From Methanobacteriota archaeon (GTDB taxonomy: Archaea; Thermoplasmatota; Thermoplasmata; RBG-16-68-12), in NCBI GenBank assembly GCA_005878385.1, contig VBMN01000076.1:1-37039 (forward strand): 37,039 nucleotides of DNA, in the 5' to 3' direction. Shown piece by piece: positions 15,773-23,342 of this stretch. A program made the position numbers and the translations under genes. The stretch's first letter is position 1. Each line of letters opens with the position of its first letter. The notes under the pieces were generated by a model. That model saw only the letters and a list, made by a program, of their open reading frames with translations, was not told where the DNA came from and did no database searches.

Positions 15773-16402
15773 ATGATCCGCGATCCCTCGTCCGTGCCAG
15801 AACGGCAAGCGTATCGTCTCATGATCTCGGCCTTCGTTCCGAGGCCCATCGCCTTTGTCTCGACCGTGAGTCGAAGCGGGGTCGACAACTGCGCGCCGTT
15901 CTCGTTCAGCATGGGCGTTTCGAGCCACCCCATGGTCCTCGGTGTCTCCATCGGGGAACGCGATGGACGTCCGAAGGACTCGGCCCGCAACATCCTCGAC
16001 ACACGGGAGTTCGTCGTGAACATCGTCACCGAATCAATCGCGGAGAAGATGAACATCGCCTCGGGCGACTACGCATCGGACGTGAGCGAGTTTGAGGAAG
16101 CCGGCCTCACGCGGGCTCCGTGTGACGTCGTCCGCCCTCCGCGAATCGCGGAGTCGCCGGTGGCCTTTGAGTGCCGCTTGATCCGCGCCGTTCGGGTGGC
16201 GGACAACACAGTATTCTTCGGCGAAGCGGTGCGACTCCATGTCGACGACCGCATGTTGACGGATGGCATCGTCGACGTTCGAAAGCTCCACGCGATCGGG
16301 CGTTTGGGAGGTCCGCAATACTGTCGCACACAGGACGTGTTCGAGATGGCGCGACCCAGGATCACCGGACCGAAATCCGCGCGACCGACGGACGCCAGAT
16401 GA
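15773..16402 (+). CDS. Flavin reductase-like FMN-binding protein
   Basis: The 209-residue protein has the split-barrel flavin reductase pattern: LMISAFVPRPIAFVSTVS, NCAPFSFSMGVSSHP, and KDSARNILDTREFVVNIV. The C-terminal LGGPQYCRTQDVFEMARP is typical of the archaeal and thermophile subgroup of flavoredoxin-like proteins. It probably binds FMN and either reduces flavin with NAD(P)H or acts as an electron carrier. It could supply reduced flavin to a monooxygenase, but no such partner is adjacent. Confidence 0.87.
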   Translation: MIRDPSSVPERQAYRLMISAFVPRPIAFVSTVSRSGVDNCAPFSFSMGVSSHPMVLGVSIGERDGRPKDSARNILDTREFVVNIVTESIAEKMNIASGDYASDVSEFEEAGLTRAPCDVVRPPRIAESPVAFECRLIRAVRVADNTVFFGEAVRLHVDDRMLTDGIVDVRKLHAIGRLGGPQYCRTQDVFEMARPRITGPKSARPTDAR

Positions 16403-16432
16403 ACCGCGACGAGCTTCAAGGGAATAGCTCCG

Positions 16433-17656
16433 TCAGAAGGGGAGTTTGCTGAGGCCTATTGCGAGCGGAAGGAGAGCCTCCTCTTTCCCAAGGAACTTCG
16501 CCGTCTGGAGGACGGCGTTCAGGTAACTGATCGTGTGCTCCTTTTCCCCGACCGTCCACTGCCCGTAAAAATCGACGACCGTGGCAAGGAGGTCTTCGAT
16601 GGGCACGTCCGCTTCGAGGGCGTGCCGCACGGTCTCTTCCGCGGGAGGCGACTTGTACCGGAGGCTCGACTCGAGGGCCGAGAGCATCGAGGTTCGATCC
16701 CGGCTCTCCGGTTCACCGAGCCGCAAGAAATCCGGATACCCGAACCGGGTCGTGAGCGTGCGAACCAACTTCCAGGAAAGCCACGCATTCTCCGAGGGAG
16801 TGAGGAATCGACTCGCGAGCCGCGCCGTGTGCACCTCGGTCAAGGTGTGGCCGAGGAAGCCAGGCTCCGCGCTCGCCGCAATGAGCAGAGGCCGGTACGC
16901 CTCATCCGTTCGTCCTTCGAACGCGAAGGCTTGGAGGATCGGCTCGACGCGATCGAACTCCCAGTCCTCGAGGAGCGAGGCCAGGGCGGCTGCGTCGGCC
17001 TTGCCGCGGGCCGGTGGCACGAGGGTCGGAACCTCGATCGGCGGGACTCCCTGCAAGGCCACGGACTGCACATATCCGAGGTTCGCGAGCGGCACGAGGC
17101 CGCGCGGAAGACCGAGGATCAACGCGACGTCCGCATAACCGACCGCGAGCGCGAGGTGGTGACCGAGTCGTCCGAGGTCGTTCAGGGACGTGCGGATTGC
17201 CAGATGCGCCGCGGCCTCGATCCCATGGTCGAGCGCGATGCGAGCCAACAGGGGGGCCGCCTTTGGACCCATGCGCTCGAACACGAACTTCCGGTACGCG
17301 CGCGCCTGATCCTCCTCGGACGCGGAGGGGATCGCGCGGGCGGCCAACTCGACCTGCGGCGATGTGAGCGACCGCTTCGGGAGACTGAAATTGTAGAAGA
17401 TGAGGAACCGTAGGAGACCCAAACCGCCCGGAGGCCGCGTGAGTCGGAGGAGTTCCCGGCCTGCATGGATCGTCAGGACGCCATGCGGAGTGTGAAGTTG
17501 TGGGTCGTCTTGATTCGATACGACCGCGAGCAGCTCCTGCAAAATCGGGCCCGCGGTGGCGGGATCCTTCGCAAGTTCGTCGAAGAGGCGAATGCCTTTC
17601 TGATGTTCGAATGTCGGGAGGAGCGTGAAGAGGCGCTCGAGGTCCTTTGAAGCCAC
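16433..17656 (-). CDS. Unrecognised mostly helical protein
   Basis: The 407-residue ORF starts with GTG at 17656 and lies opposite a weaker plus-strand ORF. The protein is predicted to be almost entirely helical, without a signal peptide or membrane segments. Two His-centred segments stand out: LHTPHGVLTIHAGRELLRL (about 54-72) and DLGRLGHHLALAVGYADVALIL (about 161-182). Similar His/Ala helices occur in questin-oxidase-like proteins and in the N-terminal parts of some Rieske-domain proteins, but that resemblance is weak. It is convergent with the flavin reductase and divergent from trxB. I do not assign a function. Confidence 0.7.
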   Translation of the reverse strand: MASKDLERLFTLLPTFEHQKGIRLFDELAKDPATAGPILQELLAVVSNQDDPQLHTPHGVLTIHAGRELLRLTRPPGGLGLLRFLIFYNFSLPKRSLTSPQVELAARAIPSASEEDQARAYRKFVFERMGPKAAPLLARIALDHGIEAAAHLAIRTSLNDLGRLGHHLALAVGYADVALILGLPRGLVPLANLGYVQSVALQGVPPIEVPTLVPPARGKADAAALASLLEDWEFDRVEPILQAFAFEGRTDEAYRPLLIAASAEPGFLGHTLTEVHTARLASRFLTPSENAWLSWKLVRTLTTRFGYPDFLRLGEPESRDRTSMLSALESSLRYKSPPAEETVRHALEADVPIEDLLATVVDFYGQWTVGEKEHTISYLNAVLQTAKFLGKEEALLPLAIGLSKLPF

Positions 17657-17713
17657 TTGTTGGAGGGAAAGTCGTGGTGCCTTTTAGGTTGCGCATTCTT
17701 TGGAGGGGGGTAA

Positions 17714-17722
17714 CTCTTATGA
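17714..17722 (+). promoter_or_regulatory. TATA box for trxB
   Basis: CTCTTATGA is centred 30 nt before the ATG at 17748, predicting a nearly leaderless trxB transcript and supporting that start over the in-frame start at 17700. Confidence 0.5.
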
Positions 17723-17747
17723 TGAACCGGGACCTTCAACCGATGTT

Positions 17748-18680
17748 ATGCCTCCCGTGTACGACGTAATCGTGATCGGCTCAGGGCCCGCTGGCCTCAC
17801 GGCCGCGATCTATGCCACCCGCGCCGCTCTGAGGACCCTCGTGATCGCCGGTGCCACGGCCGGTGGTCAACTCATGATCACGACCGATGTCGAAAACTAT
17901 CCGGGCTTCCCGAGCGGAGTCCAAGGCCCGGAGCTCATGGAGCTCTGGCGGAAGCAGGCAGAACGATTCAAGGCCGACTTCGTGGACGACAACGTCTCGA
18001 AGGTCGATTTCGCGAAACGTCCCCTGGCGGTGTGGACCTCTGATGGAGCGCATGAGGCACGTTCCATCATCATCGCGACGGGCGCGAACGCGAAATATCT
18101 CGGTCTCCCGAACGAGGAGCGCCTGAAGGGGCGTGGAGTCAGCGCGTGTGCAACGTGCGATGGGTTTTTCTTCAAGAGTCTCGACGTCGTCGTCGTGGGG
18201 GGAGGGGACACCGCAATGGAGGAAGCGCTCTACCTGTCGAAATTGTGCAGGACCGTCTCCGTCGTGCATCGTCGCGACAGATTTCGCGCGAGTAAGATTA
18301 TGCAGGACCGACTTCTCAAAACCCCGAACGTGAAAGTCATCTGGGAGTCCGAGGTCGTCGAGGTCCTCGGTGACGCGAAGGTCGAAGGTGTCCGGATCAA
18401 AAACGTGAAGAACGGGAAAACCTCGGATCTCAGGGTTCAGGGCCTGTTCCTTGCAATCGGGCACACGCCCGCTACGGAGGTCTTCCAAGGTCATCTGAAA
18501 CTCGAGAGAGGCTACATCGCACTCCAACCCCACGATGGCCTCTCGACCGCGACCTCGGTCGACGGTGTCTTCGCTGCGGGTGACGTCCATGACTTCCGAT
18601 ACCGCCAAGCGGTGACCGCCGCGGGTTTTGGTTCGATGGCCGCACTCGATGCGGAGCGATGGCTCCAGTCGCATGCTTGA
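17748..18680 (+). CDS. trxB: Thioredoxin reductase
   Basis: From the ATG at 17748 the protein is 310 residues, the usual size of low-molecular-weight thioredoxin reductases. FAD-binding GSGPAG is at residues 11-16. The redox-active CATC is at 134-137 within SACATCDGFF, and the NAD(P)-binding GGGDTAMEEA follows. The second FAD motif GVFAAGDVHDFRYRQAVTAAG is at the C-terminus. The HRRDRFRAS stretch has the Arg residues that usually favour NADPH. It would keep thioredoxins reduced, and could serve MsrA and the other thiol proteins of this window. Confidence 0.94.
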   Translation: MPPVYDVIVIGSGPAGLTAAIYATRAALRTLVIAGATAGGQLMITTDVENYPGFPSGVQGPELMELWRKQAERFKADFVDDNVSKVDFAKRPLAVWTSDGAHEARSIIIATGANAKYLGLPNEERLKGRGVSACATCDGFFFKSLDVVVVGGGDTAMEEALYLSKLCRTVSVVHRRDRFRASKIMQDRLLKTPNVKVIWESEVVEVLGDAKVEGVRIKNVKNGKTSDLRVQGLFLAIGHTPATEVFQGHLKLERGYIALQPHDGLSTATSVDGVFAAGDVHDFRYRQAVTAAGFGSMAALDAERWLQSHA

Positions 18681-18733
18681 ACGCGACGAAATCTTGAAGT
18701 CCGCTCCCTCGTTAGGCAGCCCGAGACGCTCAC

Positions 18734-19195
18734 ATGGTGCGCATCTTCCGCGGAGGCGTCCTCGATGAGCGATTCGAGGGTTCCGTCGTCGTGATCGGTC
18801 CGAGACCCACGACGATGACCGGACTCGTTCGCGGCGACTTGTTCGTGCGAGACAATAGCGTCTGCGATGTGACCGGAATGGTGTCCGGAAATCTCCTCGC
18901 GGAGCGAACGGGCAAGGCGCTCCTCCACGGCCTGGTGACCAAGGCGGCGAAGTCCGCCGGTGGCGATCTCGAAGTCTATGGGATGGTCCAAGGCGACGTG
19001 ATCAACGAAGGGGGCCGTCTCTTCGTCGACAAAGGGGCGGTGGTCCGCGGAAAGGTCGTCGGCCAAACGCATACCGGGCCGATCCCGCCCCCCGAGAAGG
19101 TCGTCGCCGCACCATCGCCCGCTCCCGCGACGACGCCGACCCCGATGCCCACACCACCACCGGCACCGAAGACGCCCGCGCCGCCCAATCCCTAG
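18734..19195 (+). CDS. Bactofilin-like polymer-forming protein
   Basis: The 153-residue protein has a core (about residues 10-115) of short Gly/Val-rich beta turns such as GSVVVIGPRPTTMTGLVRGD and AVVRGKVVG, as expected for a right-handed beta-helix of the polymer-forming cytoskeletal (bactofilin, DUF583) type. The last 35 or so residues are a Pro/Ala/Thr-rich disordered tail. Bactofilins self-assemble into filaments in bacteria; the archaeal versions are poorly studied. The stop codon lies one base from the predicted ancestral stop of the convergent HTH_10 gene. Confidence 0.7.
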   Translation: MVRIFRGGVLDERFEGSVVVIGPRPTTMTGLVRGDLFVRDNSVCDVTGMVSGNLLAERTGKALLHGLVTKAAKSAGGDLEVYGMVQGDVINEGGRLFVDKGAVVRGKVVGQTHTGPIPPPEKVVAAPSPAPATTPTPMPTPPPAPKTPAPPNP

Positions 19196-19196
19196 C

Positions 19197-19931
19197 TCAG
19201 GTCTCCAGGGTCGGCTCGAGCGGCGTCTCTTTGAGGAGCATCTTTTCTGGTTTCTTCTCGCCGACGGCGAACAGCTGCAAGTACGGGATCAGGTTGCCCA
19301 CGATCCGGTTCTCGGCCTTTCATAGGTGCTCTTCGTACGTGGATCGGCTCACGCCCAGGCTGCGGGCGATGTTCTCCGTCGTGACTTCGCGCGGGGAAGT
19401 GTAATATCCGTACCGATGGGCCTTCAGCAACGCGTCCATCTGTTTCGACGTCATGTCGCCGAACAAGGTGTTCACCCAGACGGTCGACGGTAGGACCGAC
19501 AATGGCAGTTCCCGTTTCCGGATCAGCTCGGTCGGGCCGCGCTTATTGAAGTCCTTGAAGAGGTCCCGCGTGCGAACCTCGTCAAAGGCGATCACCCGGA
19601 AGTAGCCCCAGCCATCCTGGAAAATGGCCGGAGGCGCGTCCACGGCCTCGTGTAGTTCCCACACGTTCCATGGGCTGTCCCAGTTCGCGCACGTGCACTT
19701 GAGCATGTAGATGCGGGAATCGCCCGCCTCCGCCCATTGATCGATGCACTTGCCCGCTTTCCGAATCTCCTTCGCAATCTGCTCGAGCACGTTTTCGTCC
19801 AAGGTGGGAACCTGGATCATCTCTCGATTCCAGATGCACCACATCGAGATTGGCAGGCCGGGATGGTGGGCCGAGATTTTCATGAACGGATAGTCGTACT
19901 GAGTCCGAAACGAGATCTCCCAGAGGCTCAT
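19197..19931 (-). pseudogene. HTH_10 (bacterio-opsin activator-like) regulator with in-frame TGA
   Basis: The likely start is the ATG at 19931 (MSLWEISFRTQYDYPF), 28 nt after a TATA box. It encodes an N-terminal sensor-like region with clustered Cys and Trp (MLKCTCANWDSPWNVWEL), then the HTH_10 domain: GDMTSKQMDALLKAHRYGYY, SPREVTTENIARSLGVS, RSTYEEHL. Translation then meets TGA at 19320-19322. Beyond it the same frame continues for 40 residues as KAENRIVGNLIPYLQLFAV ... LEPTLET and stops at 19197, one base from the neighbouring gene. In this family the residue after EHL is normally Arg (EHLRKAE), so a single CGA-to-TGA change explains the break. The truncated 203-residue product lacks the end of the recognition helix region. 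This could be a true nonsense mutation, strain variation or a sequencing error. Confidence 0.85.
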
Positions 19932-19955
19932 GAAGAACCTATCGCGCCCCTCGGG

Positions 19956-19963
19956 CATATAGG
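19956..19963 (-). promoter_or_regulatory. TATA box for the HTH_10 regulator
   Basis: The minus strand reads CCTATATG, centred 28 nt before the ATG at 19931. This supports that ATG as the start and a leaderless transcript; the in-frame upstream ATG at 20000 would lie before the promoter. Confidence 0.6.
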
Positions 19964-19976
19964 TGGTGCCGTCATT

Positions 19977-19997
19977 CGACGGCCGCCCATGGCGGGT
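19977..19997. repeat. 21-bp imperfect repeat, copy 1
   Basis: CGACGGCCG, then CCC, then ATGGCGGGT. It matches copy 2 at 20648-20668 in 19 of 21 positions and contains the palindromic core GGCC. It lies 48 nt before the small ORF at 20046. Confidence 0.6.
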
Positions 19998-20045
19998 CAA
20001 ATAGGTTCGTCGAGGGCGTTGTTATCCGATCCGAGGTAGCAAGAC

Positions 20046-20282
20046 ATGTACCTACTCGGACCCGACAACACGCGAATTTGGACAGACAGCAACCGCAACT
20101 TCACCCTCCGACAGTACGGGCGCCTGGAATACGGCACCCCGGACGTCGGGTGGATCGTGGCCTCCGCGAAGAGGTCACGCCCCGCGGCCCCGAAACCGCC
20201 GAAGCGGCGGCTGTGGTTGCGGATGCGGTATTTCCTGAATGCGTACCGCGGCTTCGCCGCCTTCGACCTGAACGGCCATTGA
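20046..20282 (+). CDS. Small basic protein, unrecognised
   Basis: The 78-residue ORF has a GAGGT Shine-Dalgarno-like sequence at 20033-20037, 8 nt before the ATG, and a GTTATCC element near 20022. The N-terminal half is polar (MYLLGPDNTRIWTDSNRNF). The C-terminal part carries a Lys/Arg/Pro patch (KRSRPAAPKPPKRRLWLRM) ahead of an aromatic helix (YFLNAYRGFAAF). There is no known family. Its position between two recognised genes, and its codon usage, make it a plausible real gene. Confidence 0.5.
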   Translation: MYLLGPDNTRIWTDSNRNFTLRQYGRLEYGTPDVGWIVASAKRSRPAAPKPPKRRLWLRMRYFLNAYRGFAAFDLNGH

Positions 20283-20307
20283 GGGCCCGAAATCTAGGGG
20301 CGGCGCA

Positions 20308-20317
20308 CCTTTTTATC
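20308..20317 (+). promoter_or_regulatory. TATA box for the SelT/SelW-like gene
   Basis: CCTTTTTATC is centred 27 nt before the ATG at 20340; one of the clearest leaderless promoters in the window. Confidence 0.65.
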
Positions 20318-20339
20318 GGACGGTACCGTCCCAGGCAGC

Positions 20340-20603
20340 ATGCCGGAAGTCCTGATCCGGTACTGCCTGCCTTGTCGATATCAGCCGCAAGCACTGCAGG
20401 ACGCGGACGCGATTCTGAAGGAGTTCGGCCCGGAGCTATCGGGCCTTCGCCTGGTTCCCGGGGACCACGGCGTGTACGATGTGGAAGTCGACGGCCAGGT
20501 GGTCTTCTCCATGGACCGGGTGATGCGCTTCCCCGAGAGGGGCGAACTGATCCAGACGATCCGGAACCGCATCGGGCCGCGAAAGACGCGGAAGAAAGGG
20601 TAA
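20340..20603 (+). CDS. SelT/SelW/SelH (Rdx) family redox protein
   Basis: The 87-residue protein has the family's thioredoxin-like opening VLIRYCLPCRYQPQA with a CxxC (C9, C12) in place of the CxxU of selenoprotein members. GDHGVYDVEVDGQVVFS, the substrate-facing loop of the fold, follows. Such proteins are thought to act as small thiol oxidoreductases. The C-terminus (KTRKKG) is basic. No selenocysteine codon is involved, as both active-site positions are Cys. Confidence 0.85.
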   Translation: MPEVLIRYCLPCRYQPQALQDADAILKEFGPELSGLRLVPGDHGVYDVEVDGQVVFSMDRVMRFPERGELIQTIRNRIGPRKTRKKG

Positions 20604-20647
20604 GCCGGTCCTCGATCGGGCATGCATATCGCGATTGGCCCGTCTAT

Positions 20648-20668
20648 CGACGGCCGTCTATGGCGGGT
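20648..20668. repeat. 21-bp imperfect repeat, copy 2
   Basis: CGACGGCCG, then TCT, then ATGGCGGGT. The first ten bases with the next one or two form the palindrome GACGGCCGTC. It lies 35 nt before the candidate small gene at 20704. The rest of 20604-20703 holds no clear gene. Confidence 0.6.
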
Positions 20669-20703
20669 GAACTTCTCTCCCCAAGGACGTCGTTCTCCCC
20701 GGT

Positions 20704-20955
20704 ATGTTCGGAAACACACACCCGATTATGGGCAGTGGCAGATTGGTGAGCGAACGACTCGGGAGCAGCGGCCTCGCGGACTTCGTCCGGTTGGAATTCC
20801 GACCCGCGGACCAACCGAGCGTGATGTTCTCCTTGCGGCGAGCCGCCGTGAAGGAGCGACGTCGACGACGGTCCACCCGTGGACTGGTCCGCAGATTCCG
20901 GGCGTGGCGAGCCACGCCGAAGGCGAGTCGGGAGGCCGTGACGGCCGCCGACTGA
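20704..20955 (+). CDS. Candidate small Arg-rich protein
   Basis: This 83-residue ORF fills most of the 380-bp space between the SelT-like gene and the MDR gene. The first half is ordinary (SGLADFVRLEFRPADQPS) and the second half strongly basic (KERRRRRSTRGLVRRFRAW), as in a nucleic-acid-binding tail. Third codon positions are GC-rich after about residue 15, as in neighbouring genes, but there is no clear ribosome-binding site; ATG at 20728 is an alternative start. It could be spurious. Confidence 0.4.
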   Translation: MFGNTHPIMGSGRLVSERLGSSGLADFVRLEFRPADQPSVMFSLRRAAVKERRRRRSTRGLVRRFRAWRATPKASREAVTAAD

Positions 20956-20983
20956 AGACCCCCGCCAATCCAGGCCGCGCGGA

Positions 20984-22075
20984 CTAGGGGATTGCGAGGA
21001 CGACCTTCCCGAATTGTTCCCCGCGGCCGAGATACTCGTGGGCGGCCCGCGCGTCTTCGATCGGGAAGACACGGTCGACGACGGACTTGAGCCGACCCAT
21101 GAACACCAATTTCATGACCTCCTCGAACTCCCGCTGGTTGGCCATCGTGGATCCAAGAACGGAAAGTTGGCGCCAGAACAGATACCGGGCGTCGAGCTCG
21201 AGCATCGATCCCGTCGTCGCACCAGGGACCACGACCCGACCTCCCTTCCGCAGCGTGCGCACGGAGTCCTTGAACGTCGCGGTACCGACATGGTCCACGA
21301 TCACATCGACCCCGCGTCGTCCCGTCAGCTCCCATACGGCCTTGGACCAGGGGACCGCCTTGTAATTCACCAGGACGTCCGCGCCGAGGGACTTCGCCTT
21401 CTGGAGTTTCTCGTCCGTCGAACTCGTCACGAAGACGGTACACCCCGCCAGCTTGGCGACCTGGATCGCGGCGGTCGAAAGCCCAGATCCCGCGCCGAGG
21501 ATGAGGACGTCTTCGCCGGGGCGGACCTTCGCGCGGGAGACCAGCATTCGCCACGCGGTCATGAATGCCAAGGGCGCGGCCGAGGCGGCCTCGAAGGACA
21601 TGTCGGTCGGAATCTTCAGGGCATTCCGCGCCGGGACCGCGACCTGCTCGGCGTACGTTCCCGGCAGGTGTTCTCCCAGGATCCGGTAATCGACGCACCC
21701 GGAGTCTTCGCCCTTCAGGCAATATTCACAGCGCCCGCAGGAGATCCCCGGATTCAGTACGACGCGGTCCCCGACCTCAAGGTCCGTGACGTCGGAGCCG
21801 ACCGAGGCGATGTGGCCGGCTCCGTCCGCGCCGAGGATGTGCGGCAGAGCGAGCTTGAGGGTCGGGATCCCTTCCCGGACAAGCAGATCGAGGTGATTCA
21901 AGGCCGCGGCGTGCAAGCGGACCACGACTTGGTCCGGCCCGGGGACCGGGTCCGGATAGTCCTGCACGAACTCGAGGACCTCGGGCCCGCCGTACTGCGG
22001 CAGGACGACGGCCTTCAGCGTACCACCTGCGCGACGCCGGCGAACGCAGCGGTCCTTGATAAGGGCCGCCGTCAA
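20984..22075 (-). CDS. Zinc-containing MDR alcohol dehydrogenase / quinone oxidoreductase-like
   Basis: The 363-residue protein is a medium-chain dehydrogenase/reductase. The family core starts LKAVVLPQYGGPEVLEF (about residue 20). The structural zinc Cys cluster is intact (SCGRCEYCLKGEDSGC), HILGADGAGHIASVG precedes it, and the nucleotide-binding GAGSGLSTAAIQVAKLAG follows. The TTG start at 22075 overlaps the stop of aIF1 (TTGA), which supports coupling; the only alternative nearer the core is a CTG. It is the last gene of the hxlR-tfb-aIF1 run. The substrate is unknown; NAD(P)-dependent reduction of aldehydes, enones or quinones is likely. Confidence 0.86.
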   Translation of the reverse strand: MTAALIKDRCVRRRRAGGTLKAVVLPQYGGPEVLEFVQDYPDPVPGPDQVVVRLHAAALNHLDLLVREGIPTLKLALPHILGADGAGHIASVGSDVTDLEVGDRVVLNPGISCGRCEYCLKGEDSGCVDYRILGEHLPGTYAEQVAVPARNALKIPTDMSFEAASAAPLAFMTAWRMLVSRAKVRPGEDVLILGAGSGLSTAAIQVAKLAGCTVFVTSSTDEKLQKAKSLGADVLVNYKAVPWSKAVWELTGRRGVDVIVDHVGTATFKDSVRTLRKGGRVVVPGATTGSMLELDARYLFWRQLSVLGSTMANQREFEEVMKLVFMGRLKSVVDRVFPIEDARAAHEYLGRGEQFGKVVLAIP

Positions 22076-22368
22076 CGGACGTTGTATCCTTTCTGCTGTA
22101 GGAGGCGGACGACATCCTTGCGGTGGTCGCCTTGCAGGACGATCACGCCTTGCTTGCCGGATCCGCCGGTCGCGAGTCCCTTCTTCAGTTCCCGCGCGAG
22201 CTTTTCGGCTTCGTCCGGTTTCGACTCAAGGCCTCGCACGACGGTCACGGCTTTTCCGTATCGGCGTGTGTCCATCTCGACGGACAACTGGGTCGTCTCA
22301 CGGCCCAGGTCCTCGCAGACGCAGATCTCCTTCGGCAATCCGCAAGTCGCGCAGATCCCCGCGATCAA
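22072..22368 (-). CDS. Translation initiation factor aIF1 (SUI1)
   Basis: The 98-residue protein is a typical archaeal SUI1. It begins with the archaeal Cys motif CATCGLPKEICVCED (C6, C9, C16, C18), followed by the SUI1 domain with KAVTVVRGLE, LKKGLATGGSGKQGVIVLQGDH and LLQQKGYNV. aIF1 binds the small ribosomal subunit at the P site and promotes accurate start-codon selection. Its ATG overlaps the TFB stop codon (ATGA) and its own stop overlaps the TTG of the MDR gene, so all are probably translated from one mRNA. Confidence 0.95.
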   Translation of the reverse strand: MIAGICATCGLPKEICVCEDLGRETTQLSVEMDTRRYGKAVTVVRGLESKPDEAEKLARELKKGLATGGSGKQGVIVLQGDHRKDVVRLLQQKGYNVR

Positions 22369-23342
22369 GCCGCCTCCGATGGGTTCTCCTTCGTGAGGAG
22401 GAAATCCTTCAGTAGACGATAGTGTTTTCGGATGGTGACCTCGCTCACGCCGGTCAGGCGGGCGATCTGGGCCTGGGTCAAGGGGACTTCCAAGTCCTCG
22501 GACGCCAGGTAGAGCGCGCCGGCCGCAATCCCGACCGGGGAGTTCGCTTCGAGGATCTTCGAGTCCTTCCCTTGGGCGACCAGGTTCAAGGCCCTCTCGC
22601 CGACCCGGGCATCGAGCCCGAGCTGGGAAGCGAACCGGGGGACGAAATCTTCGGCACGGCTCGCCCGGCTGAAGACGCCGAGTTCCCGCGCGACGACCTT
22701 CGCCGTCAGGGAGATCCGGTGGACCGTTACGCCCGTGGCCTCGGCGAGCTCGTGGAGACCTCGCGGGGCCCCCAACTGCTTCGCGGCCAGATACACAACG
22801 GCCGCCACGATGGCATCCATCGAGCGACCGCGGGACAGACCCGCCTCAATTGCCTTCCGGAGCAGGATCGCGGCTCGCTCCCGGAACGCCGGCGCGAGGC
22901 CGAGTCGGGAGGAGAGACTGGAAAGCTGGGCGAGGCCAGGCGCCAAGGCCCGTTCCGTGCGATCGTATCGGGTCCAGCGGCTCACCCGCCGCAGGCGGTT
23001 CAGGGCGGCCACGCTGCGGGCGTCGATCGGATTCCCCTTCGCGTCCCGCAGGCCATTGCCGACCATGGAGCCGAGGCCCTTGTCCGGCGCCATCACGGAC
23101 GGCGGCGGACCCGCCCGGATCCGGTCGTCCCCTTCGAAGGTCGTCCAGTCAGGACCCTGGTCCACAAGGCCCTCGTCGACGACGAATCCGCAGTTGTCGC
23201 ACACGCGTTCCCCGCGGACAGGGTCGACGTACAGGGCGAAGCTGCCGCAGTTCGGGCAGCGCGCGGGGTCCCGACCTTCGGCCGGTTCCCGCTCCCGTCG
23301 GAACGTCATGACGCGTGTGTTCGTATTCGCAAATTGACTCAT
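22365..23342 (-). CDS. tfb: Transcription initiation factor TFB
   Basis: The ATG at 23342 overlaps the hxlR stop (ATGA) and gives 325 residues; an open frame upstream of this is antisense noise. The N-terminal zinc ribbon has C29, C32, C48 and C51 (CPNCGSF ... VCDNCGFVVDEG). The B-reader/linker region follows, then two cyclin repeats (for example AAILLRKAIEAGLSRGRSM and VGERALNLVAQ), ending with GVSEVTIRKHYRLLKDF of the BRE-binding helix-turn-helix. It recruits RNA polymerase to TATA/TBP promoters. An 11-residue extension precedes MTFRRERE. Its placement in a small regulated operon suggests a condition-specific TFB paralogue, but that needs the rest of the genome. Confidence 0.95.
   Translation of the reverse strand: MSQFANTNTRVMTFRREREPAEGRDPARCPNCGSFALYVDPVRGERVCDNCGFVVDEGLVDQGPDWTTFEGDDRIRAGPPPSVMAPDKGLGSMVGNGLRDAKGNPIDARSVAALNRLRRVSRWTRYDRTERALAPGLAQLSSLSSRLGLAPAFRERAAILLRKAIEAGLSRGRSMDAIVAAVVYLAAKQLGAPRGLHELAEATGVTVHRISLTAKVVARELGVFSRASRAEDFVPRFASQLGLDARVGERALNLVAQGKDSKILEANSPVGIAAGALYLASEDLEVPLTQAQIARLTGVSEVTIRKHYRLLKDFLLTKENPSEAA

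Noticed and set aside
19320-19322. Selenocysteine or other recoding of the TGA in the HTH_10 gene
   Set aside because: The expected residue is Arg, no SECIS-like element was seen, the SelT-like neighbour uses Cys, and many genes here end normally in TGA. A simple nonsense change is more economical.
21014-22396. 460-codon plus-strand ORF opposite the MDR and aIF1 genes
   Set aside because: Antisense shadow rich in Arg, Asp and Gly; both minus-strand genes are unmistakable.
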